11,520 nt of DNA, from positions 1 to 11,520 of the forward strand of contig CANFYD010000063.1 of assembly GCA_947450745.1 (NCBI GenBank). Reading direction: 5' to 3'. Origin of the DNA: Burkholderiales bacterium. Its GTDB lineage: Bacteria; Pseudomonadota; Gammaproteobacteria; Burkholderiales; Burkholderiaceae_C. Of this stretch, positions 7,136 to 11,520 are shown piece after piece (position 1 is the stretch's first letter; each line of letters starts with the position of its first letter). The notes beneath the pieces are model-generated. The model saw only the letters and a program-made list of their open reading frames with translations, was not told where the DNA came from and searched no databases. Position numbers and translations under genes: made by a program.

Positions 7136-7762
7136 ATGAACGAGTCCAGCATCAGCGCAATCACACAGGGATGGCTCACCGGTGCCGGGCTGATCATGGC
7201 GATCGGTGCGCAGAACGCCTTGGTGCTGCGCCAGGGCTTGTTGCGCAGTCATGTGGCGGCGGTGGTTGGCCTGTGCGTGCTGTCCGACATTTTGTTGATT
7301 TGCCTCGGTGTGTTCGGGTTGGGCACGTTGATTGCTTCGCAGCCCCTGTTGCTGAATCTGTTTCGCTGGGGCGGCGGCTTGTTCCTGCTGTTTTATGGCT
7401 GGCTGGCCGCAAGGCGCGCGTGGGTCGGGCAGTCCGGTTTGGCGGCGGGTGCTGCGGCCAGCAGCCTGCGCGCCACGCTGGCCAGCGCGCTGGCGCTGAC
7501 GTTTTTGAATCCGCATGTTTATCTGGACACGGTGGTGTTGCTGGGCACGCTGGGGGCCCAGTACCCGCTCGACCTGCGCTGGGCTTTTGCGCTGGGGGCC
7601 AGCTTGGCGTCGCTGATGTGGTTTTCGCTGCTGGGCTTTGGCGCGGCGGCAGCGGCCGGGCCGTTGAATCGGCCGGCGGTCTGGCGCGCTCTTGACGCCG
7701 GTATTGCTGTGCTGATGTTTGCGCTGGGTCTGCAACTGTTGGCAAGCCCGCTAAGTCTTTAA
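7136..7762 (+). CDS. argO: LysE/ArgO-family basic amino acid exporter
   Basis: The 208-residue inner-membrane protein has about six hydrophobic segments and the LysE-family landmarks: a first span with MAIGAQNALVLRQGL (about 21-35) and the strongly conserved FLNPHVYLDTVVLLG at about 123-137. The family exports L-lysine and L-arginine by proton-coupled exchange, protecting the cell from basic amino acid or canavanine excess. Length matches E. coli ArgO (about 211). The ATG at 7136 was chosen because it begins the first span; the frame upstream overlaps the control region and argP. It is divergent from its likely activator argP and followed after 10 bp by dadA, so the two are probably co-transcribed. 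Whether it prefers Lys or Arg cannot be read from the sequence. Confidence 0.92.
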   Translation: MNESSISAITQGWLTGAGLIMAIGAQNALVLRQGLLRSHVAAVVGLCVLSDILLICLGVFGLGTLIASQPLLLNLFRWGGGLFLLFYGWLAARRAWVGQSGLAAGAAASSLRATLASALALTFLNPHVYLDTVVLLGTLGAQYPLDLRWAFALGASLASLMWFSLLGFGAAAAAGPLNRPAVWRALDAGIAVLMFALGLQLLASPLSL

Positions 7763-7767
7763 GGGAG
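7763..7767 (+). promoter_or_regulatory. Ribosome-binding site of dadA
   Basis: GGGAG follows the argO stop codon directly and lies five bases before the dadA ATG. It is one of the few strong ribosome-binding sites in the window, and it fixes the start of dadA and supports independent strong translation within the argO-dadA message. Confidence 0.75.
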
Positions 7768-7772
7768 TTCTT

Positions 7773-9053
7773 ATGAAAATCATCGTTTTAGGCGCCGGCA
7801 TCATCGGCATCAGCACCGCTTGGTATTTGCTCGAGCAGGGCCACGAGGTGACGGTGGTGGACCGGCAGGACGATGCCGCGCTGGAAACCAGCTTCGCCAA
7901 CGGCGCACAGATTTCCGTCAGCTTTTGCGAGCCCTGGGCGAATGCCGGCGCGCCGTTCAAGGTGGCCAAATGGCTGTTGCGCGATGATTCGCCGCTGCTC
8001 TTTCGCCCGAAGTTGGACCCGCGTCAATGGCTTTGGGGCCTGAGCTTTTTGACCCAGTGCACGACCGCCGCCTTCGAGCGCAATGTGGCGCAACTGGTGC
8101 AGCTGGGCAGCTACAGCCATGCCTCGCTGAAGACGCTGGTGGCGCAAACCGGCATTGAATACGACCGGCTGGAGCGCGGCATCCTGCATTTTTTCTCCTC
8201 CCAAGCCGACTTTGAAGCCGGTGCCGCGGGGGCCGAAATCATGCGCCGGCACGGTGTAGACCGGCGTGTCTTGAACCAAGCCGAAGTGCTGAAGGTGGAG
8301 CCGGCGCTGAGCAACTTTGGTGCCCGCATTCACGGCGGCACCTTCACGCCCAGCGATGAATCCGGTGATGCGCGCGTGTTCACCCAAAAGCTGGCGCAGT
8401 TGTGCATCGAGCGCGGTGCTACCTTCTTGTATGGCCACGACGTGCTGGCGCTGCAGCACAGCGGCCAGCAGGTCGACCAAGTGCAGGTCGCCAACCGCAC
8501 GACCGGCGAAAAACGCAATTTGCCGGCCGATGCCTTCGTCGCCGCGCTGGGCTCCTACACCCCGGCGCTGCTGCGCCCGTTGGGAGAATTCCTGAACATT
8601 TATCCGGCCAAAGGCTATTCGGCCACCTTGCGCTTGAAGCGCCCCGAGGCGGCCAGCGTCGTCAGCCTGCTCGACGACACCCGCAAGATCGCGATCTCGC
8701 GCTTGGGCGACCATGTGCGCATCGCCGGCACGGCCGAACTGGCCGGCTTCGACACGCGCTTGGACAGCGCCACCGCCAAGCTGCGATGCGCGGCACTGGT
8801 CAGTCGCTACGAAGAGCTGTTCCCCGGCGTGGCCGACACCACCGAGCGCAACTACTGGACCGGCCTGCGCCCGAGCACGCCGACCAACATCCCCTACATC
8901 GGCCGCAGCCGCAAGGCCAGCAACCTCTGGATCAACGCCGGCCATGGCACGCTGGGCTGGACCCACGGTGCCGGCTCGGGCCGGGCGCTGGCCGAGTTGA
9001 TCGCCGGGCGGCGGCCGGAGATGAGCTTCGCGTTTTACGGCGATAGGGACTAA
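7773..9053 (+). CDS. dadA: DadA-type D-amino acid dehydrogenase (FAD-dependent)
   Basis: The 426-residue flavoprotein begins with a dinucleotide-binding fold (VLGAGIIG at 5-12, with acidic D30 at the end of the second strand) and carries the DadA-type stretch ETSFANGAQIS at 38-48. The C-terminal FAD-contact region (YWTGLRPSTPTNIPYIG, then HGTLGWTHGAGSG) is also typical. DadA oxidises D-amino acids to 2-oxo acids and ammonia at the inner membrane and passes electrons to quinones. Length is close to the usual about 430. E. coli DadA has NAGQIS where this protein has NGAQIS, and the following SVSFCEPWANAG also differs from the usual text, so this is a divergent subgroup that may have another substrate. 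It lies 10 bp behind argO, and no alanine racemase gene (dadX) is nearby. Confidence 0.9.
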   Translation: MKIIVLGAGIIGISTAWYLLEQGHEVTVVDRQDDAALETSFANGAQISVSFCEPWANAGAPFKVAKWLLRDDSPLLFRPKLDPRQWLWGLSFLTQCTTAAFERNVAQLVQLGSYSHASLKTLVAQTGIEYDRLERGILHFFSSQADFEAGAAGAEIMRRHGVDRRVLNQAEVLKVEPALSNFGARIHGGTFTPSDESGDARVFTQKLAQLCIERGATFLYGHDVLALQHSGQQVDQVQVANRTTGEKRNLPADAFVAALGSYTPALLRPLGEFLNIYPAKGYSATLRLKRPEAASVVSLLDDTRKIAISRLGDHVRIAGTAELAGFDTRLDSATAKLRCAALVSRYEELFPGVADTTERNYWTGLRPSTPTNIPYIGRSRKASNLWINAGHGTLGWTHGAGSGRALAELIAGRRPEMSFAFYGDRD

Positions 9054-9068
9054 ACGCCGATCAGGCGT
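9054..9068 (+). terminator. Short hairpin after dadA
   Basis: ACGCC-GATCA-GGCGT forms a 5-bp GC-rich stem directly behind the dadA stop. There is no T-run, so it could be a weak terminator or a 3'-end stabilising hairpin. It is the only stem seen in the 94 bp between dadA and the Hsp70-like gene. Confidence 0.25.
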
Positions 9069-9147
9069 CGATCACGCGGCCACCAGCCGGCGCTGATTGA
9101 CTGGCGACGGGCCGTTACAATCCGCGCCCGATCCGCCTCCCTTGCCC

Positions 9148-10455
9148 ATGAGCTCTCCTGCCTCCTTTTGCGCCATCGACTTTGGCACCTCCAACTCGGC
9201 CATCGCCATCCCGCGCCAGGACGGCCCCGGCATGCGCTTGGTCGAGCTGGAAGGCGGGCAAGTGACGATGCCGACCGCGGTGTTCTATTTCGTTGAAGGC
9301 CGCCACGACGCCGACGGCCCGCCGCGCGCCTTTGGTCGCGCTGCCGTCGCCGCCTACGTCGAAGGCACCGACGGGCGCTTGATGCGCTCGATGAAAAGCA
9401 TTCTGGGCTCGGGCCTGATTGACCAAACCACCGATGTCGGCGGCGGTCGGGGCGTCAAATATTCGGACATCCTGGCCGGCTACCTGAAGCGCCTGCGCAA
9501 CCGGGCGCTGGACGCCGGTGCCACAGCACCGCTGAACAAGGTGGTGCTGGGCCGGCCGGTCTTCTTTGTCGACGGCGAACCGCTGCGCGACGCCGCCGCC
9601 CAAACCTCGCTGGCCGCAGCCGCACGTGCAGCGGGTTTCGAGGACGTGCATTTCCAGTTCGAGCCGATTGCCGCCGCGTTCGACTACGAGAGCCAAGCCC
9701 AGCGGGAGCAAATCGTGCTGGTGGCGGACATCGGCGGCGGCACCTCGGACTTTTCCGTCGTGCGTGTCGGCCCCGAGCGCATGGACCGCCTCGATCGCCG
9801 CGACGATATTCTGGCCAACCACGGCGTCCATATCGCCGGCACCGACTTTGACCGCCATGTGGAGTTGGCCAGCGTGTTGCGCGAGTTCGGCTACCGCTCG
9901 TTCGGCCCCGAGCGGCCCGGCTCGCCCGCCCGCGAAGTGCCCAGCGGCATCTATTTCGATCTGGCCACCTGGCATTTGATCAACACCGTGTACAGCCCGC
10001 TGCGGGCCGCCGAGTTGCGCAATATGCGCAGCTTTTACGGCGATCTGCGCCACCACCAGCGCCTGATGACGGTGCTGGAAGAGCGCTTGGGCCATGAGTT
10101 GGCCGCGCGCGCCGAAGCGGCCAAGATTGCCGTTGCCGGCGGTGGCGACACCGTCATCGACCTCAGCGTGGTCGAGCCAGGCCTGCAAATCTTGCTCAGC
10201 GAGCAAGTCGCCGTCGCGGCGCTGGACGCCGACATCGGCCGCATCGTGCAAGCCGGCCGCGAAACGGTGGCGCAAGCCGGCCTCAAGCCTGAGCAGATCA
10301 ACGCGCTCTACTTCACCGGCGGCTCCACCGGCCTGCGCCTGCTGGCCGAACGCATCGCCGCCGACTACCCCGGCGCCACCCGCGTGCTGGGCGACCGCTT
10401 TGCCTCGGTCGCCACCGGCCTGGGCCTGCACGCGGCGAGGTTGTTCAGGGATTGA
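9148..10455 (+). CDS. yegD: YegD-like Hsp70-family ATPase
   Basis: The 435-residue protein has an actin/Hsp70 ATPase domain without the substrate-binding and lid domains of DnaK, as in E. coli YegD (about 450 residues). Phosphate-1 is FCAIDFGTSNSA at 7-18, phosphate-2 is VADIGGGTSDFS at 192-203 and the adenosine motif is FTGGSTGL at 389-396. The stretches VVLGRPVFF and the FQFEPIAAAFDYE region closely follow YegD. Its role is not well established; it is regarded as a chaperone-like ATPase. The ATG at 9148 is preferred because it starts just before the first strand; an in-frame TTG at 9097 would add a tail without recognisable sequence. No good ribosome-binding site is present. It stands alone, with no DnaJ or GrpE partner. 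Confidence 0.9.
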   Translation: MSSPASFCAIDFGTSNSAIAIPRQDGPGMRLVELEGGQVTMPTAVFYFVEGRHDADGPPRAFGRAAVAAYVEGTDGRLMRSMKSILGSGLIDQTTDVGGGRGVKYSDILAGYLKRLRNRALDAGATAPLNKVVLGRPVFFVDGEPLRDAAAQTSLAAAARAAGFEDVHFQFEPIAAAFDYESQAQREQIVLVADIGGGTSDFSVVRVGPERMDRLDRRDDILANHGVHIAGTDFDRHVELASVLREFGYRSFGPERPGSPAREVPSGIYFDLATWHLINTVYSPLRAAELRNMRSFYGDLRHHQRLMTVLEERLGHELAARAEAAKIAVAGGGDTVIDLSVVEPGLQILLSEQVAVAALDADIGRIVQAGRETVAQAGLKPEQINALYFTGGSTGLRLLAERIAADYPGATRVLGDRFASVATGLGLHAARLFRD

Positions 10456-10644
10456 TGAGCGGCTGGGCTTTGCTGGGCTCCGGCGACGTGCACTGCTGCA
10501 CCACAGTACCGCGATGTGCCCGTGGTTCGGCTCTGACCTGACCCCAGCTGCCACGTCAACGCCGCGCAGGCCGAGATTTCAAAGTTGGCAGCTACGCCAA
10601 GGCAAGCTGATTAAACTGAGCAGACTTAGGTCATGGAGCGCCCC
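10456..10644. other. Intergenic region before the antitoxin remnant
   Basis: No gene is supported in these 189 bases. They contain CTCTGACC followed by TGACCCCA (10531-10546), which looks like a degenerate copy of the repeat found further right. Next to it is an 8-bp inverted repeat (AGCTGCCA at 10546-10553, TGGCAGCT at 10586-10593). TTGGCA at 10585-10590 resembles a -35 box, but no good -10 follows at normal spacing. Confidence 0.4.
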
Positions 10645-10800
10645 ATGCGGATCGTCAACATCCACGAAGCCAAAACGCAGCTATCGAGGCTGATAGAACT
10701 GGCCGTCGCAGGCGAACCCTTCATCATCGCCAAGGCCGGAAAACCTCTCGTCAAGATCAAAAAATGGGGTCAGAGTCAATTGTTGTGGGTAAATAAATGA
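10645..10800 (+). pseudogene. Phd/YefM-type antitoxin remnant, 3' end replaced by a repeat
   Basis: This 51-residue reading frame starts MRIVNIHEAKTQLSRLIELA and continues AGEPFIIAKAGKPLVKI, the N-terminal DNA-binding half of prevent-host-death (Phd/YefM or VapB-like) antitoxins. In that family the text usually continues for another 35-40 residues that bind and block the toxin. Here family similarity stops at about residue 40, exactly where the inverted repeat begins (10763), and the last codons (WGQSQLLWVNK and the stop) are repeat-derived. GGAG at 10635-10638, six bases before the ATG, is a good ribosome-binding site; an in-frame ATG at 10633 is less likely. No toxin gene follows. The peptide might still bind DNA but should not neutralise a toxin, so it is called a truncated pseudogene. 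Confidence 0.75.
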
Positions 10801-10813
10801 CTCTGACCCCATT
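10763..10813. repeat. REP-like inverted repeat, perfect 16-bp arms
   Basis: AATGGGGTCAGAGTCA (10763-10778) and its exact reverse complement (10798-10813) enclose a 19-base A/T-rich loop. The arm text matches a short dispersed repeat that I recall from many proteobacterial genomes, often near REP-associated IS200-like transposases; that link is memory-based, and no transposase is present here. It ends the antitoxin frame and supplies its stop codon. It also creates an upstream in-frame ATG (10797) for the next gene. Confidence 0.8.
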
Positions 10814-10818
10814 GATTT
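10795..10818 (+). repeat. 24-bp direct repeat, copy 1
   Basis: Identical over 24 bases to 11267-11290; it starts AAATGACTCTGACCCC and ends ATTGATTT. It overlaps the right arm of the inverted repeat and lies 26 bp before the ATG of the secreted-protein gene. Confidence 0.9.
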
Positions 10819-10844
10819 CCTCCTTCACTGCCGAGCTTACCGAT

Positions 10845-11228
10845 ATGAAAACTTCAAGTTTTCGCGCCGCAGCCTTTGCTGTGTTGCTGCTGTTGAACGG
10901 TGCCGCCGTGCGGGCCGAGGTGATTGACATTCAATGGGACGGCAGCGGCCGCTTTGACAAAGTCTTATCGGTGGCGCCGGGTAAGTTCGCCGAGGTTTGC
11001 GGCAAGCTGGTCAAGGGCAGAACTGTTGACTGGAGCTTCAAAGCCGGGTCGGCGTTGGATTTCAATATCCACTTCCACGCGGGCAAGAAGGTGGAGTTCC
11101 CGGCCAAGGTGGACGGCTTGAGCAGCGCGGCGGGGACGCTGGCGACCAGCACGGAGCAGGACTATTGCTGGATGTGGACCAACAAGGCGGACCAGCCGAG
11201 CGCCTTGACCTTGTCGCTGCAAAATTAG
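10845..11228 (+). CDS. Small secreted protein with emp24/GOLD-like pattern
   Basis: The 127-residue protein has a Sec signal peptide (basic MKTSSFR, hydrophobic AAAFAVLLLLNGAA, probable cleavage after AVRA at residue 24). The mature part of about 103 residues is mostly beta-strand in character: VDWSFKAGSALDFNIHFHAG at 61-80, then KKVEFPAKVDG, and near the end EQDYCWMWTNK. This alternation, with a closing Cys/Trp/Asn strand, resembles GOLD/emp24-type beta sandwiches, but that is a weak inference and function is unknown. C52 and C108 could form one disulfide. H76 and H78 with the nearby aromatic residues could bind a ligand or metal. The frame reaches back to an ATG at 10797, but those codons come from the repeat, so the ATG at 10845, which begins the signal peptide, is chosen. 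No strong ribosome-binding site is visible. Confidence 0.75.
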   Translation: MKTSSFRAAAFAVLLLLNGAAVRAEVIDIQWDGSGRFDKVLSVAPGKFAEVCGKLVKGRTVDWSFKAGSALDFNIHFHAGKKVEFPAKVDGLSSAAGTLATSTEQDYCWMWTNKADQPSALTLSLQN

Positions 11229-11266
11229 CGCAAAAACCGGCTCGACAGCCCTTGTTGCCGCCAAAC

Positions 11267-11290
11267 AAATGACTCTGACCCCATTGATTT
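11267..11290 (+). repeat. 24-bp direct repeat, copy 2
   Basis: An exact copy of 10795-10818. Together the two copies bracket the secreted-protein gene in the same orientation, 472 bp apart from start to start. Confidence 0.9.
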
Positions 11291-11303
11291 GACCCCATTG
11301 ATT
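11276..11303 (+). repeat. Perfect 14-bp tandem duplication
   Basis: TGACCCCATTGATT occurs twice with no gap (11276-11289 and 11290-11303). It extends the second direct-repeat copy and is consistent with slippage or with stacked insertion of the repeat end. Confidence 0.9.
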
Positions 11304-11337
11304 CGGTAATTCGGTTCAGGCCCACTATGCTCGCGGC

Positions 11338-11520
11338 ATGATTTTGTCTAGGCGTTTGCGTCGTTGGGTGACTGGCGGGTTGTTGATGGCAATGCTGTTC
11401 ATGCAGCTGGCCACAGCCGCTTACGCCTGCCCGCAACTGGCTCAGGCGCGCTCGGCTTTGCAAGCAATGCCGAATATGCAGGACATGCAAGCCATGCCGG
11501 ACATGCCAGATTGCGCGGCG
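11338..11520 (+). CDS. Exported Met-rich small protein, C-terminus cut by window edge
   Basis: The frame starts at the ATG at 11338 and stays open for 61 codons to the window end. It begins with a basic segment (MILSRRLRRW) and a hydrophobic core ending TAAYA at about 26-30, which looks like a Sec signal peptide. The mature part starts CPQLAQ and carries spaced methionines (MPNMQDMQAMPDMPD, about 46-58) followed by a cysteine. Such Met-x-x-Met spacing occurs in periplasmic copper-handling proteins, and genes of this type are sometimes found next to copper resistance genes, but that reading is an inference from composition. A lipoprotein is unlikely, because the cysteine is not preceded by a lipobox. 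Family not identified. Confidence 0.65.
   Translation, partial: MILSRRLRRWVTGGLLMAMLFMQLATAAYACPQLAQARSALQAMPNMQDMQAMPDMPDCAA

Larger units (their letters stand above)
11229..11337. other. Repeat-containing gap before the Met-rich gene
   Basis: This 109-base gap carries the second 24-bp repeat copy and its 14-bp tandem extension. The 34 bases after them lead to the next start without a clear ribosome-binding site. No gene is seen. Confidence 0.5.

Noticed and set aside
7788..8966. 392-residue minus-strand frame opposite dadA
   Set aside because: Low-information composition, no motifs; the plus strand encodes an unmistakable DadA.
10486..10499. Small hairpin GTGCA-CTGC-TGCAC after the Hsp70-like gene
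   Set aside because: A 5-bp stem without a T-run is expected by chance in this composition.
9115..10554. 479-residue open frame on the minus strand opposite the Hsp70-like gene
   Set aside because: It is a shadow of a GC-rich gene: no family text, Ala/Gly/Arg/Gln-rich, while the plus strand gives clear YegD motifs.
10797..10844. Upstream ATG for the secreted-protein gene
   Set aside because: The first codons come from the dispersed repeat, and the signal peptide begins at the ATG at 10845.
10801..11337. Toxin (PIN/VapC or RelE-like) gene after the antitoxin remnant
   Set aside because: No frame here shows PIN or RelE motifs; the only supported gene encodes a signal-peptide protein.

Overview
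The window is GC-rich chromosomal DNA. The gene families and long antisense shadow frames fit a betaproteobacterium, most likely Burkholderiales; this is inferred from protein character and composition, as there is no rRNA or marker gene. Most of it is ordinary single-copy chromosome. The last ~1.1 kb is different: it holds a broken antitoxin gene, copies of a short repeat and small secreted-protein genes.

Left part (1-4459). A multi-pass membrane protein related to O-antigen ligases/polymerases runs off the left edge on the minus strand. It is divergent from a Tat-exported PhoD-type alkaline phosphatase (plus). The phosphatase converges, with a 31-bp gap, on a minus-strand protein that has a Ser/Thr-kinase-like fold but lacks every catalytic signature residue, followed by one membrane segment and a proline-rich tail.

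Middle part (4669-6031, minus). Three tightly packed genes form a probable sulfur-responsive operon. They are an ArsR-family repressor of the BigR/SqrR type, with its two redox cysteines at the BigR spacing, and two half-size YeeE/YedE (DUF395) membrane proteins. An AT-rich nested inverted repeat just upstream of the repressor is the likely operator.

Right-middle part (6130-9053). An ArgP/LysG-type LysR regulator is divergent from an ArgO/LysE basic amino acid exporter. A DadA-type D-amino acid dehydrogenase follows the exporter after 10 bp. The layout suggests ArgP controls both export and D-amino acid oxidation.

Right part (9148-11520). A YegD-like Hsp70-family ATPase stands alone. After it comes a Phd-type antitoxin reading frame that loses its family C-terminus where a 51-bp hairpin repeat begins. 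The repeat supplies the frame's last codons and its stop. No toxin gene follows. Instead there is a small secreted protein with an emp24/GOLD-like pattern, bracketed by two identical 24-bp copies of the repeat. A Met-rich exported protein begins at 11338 and runs off the right edge. No rRNA, tRNA, CRISPR array or transposase gene was found. The strongest leads are the repeat/antitoxin/secreted-protein segment, the catalytically dead membrane kinase and the argO-dadA pairing.
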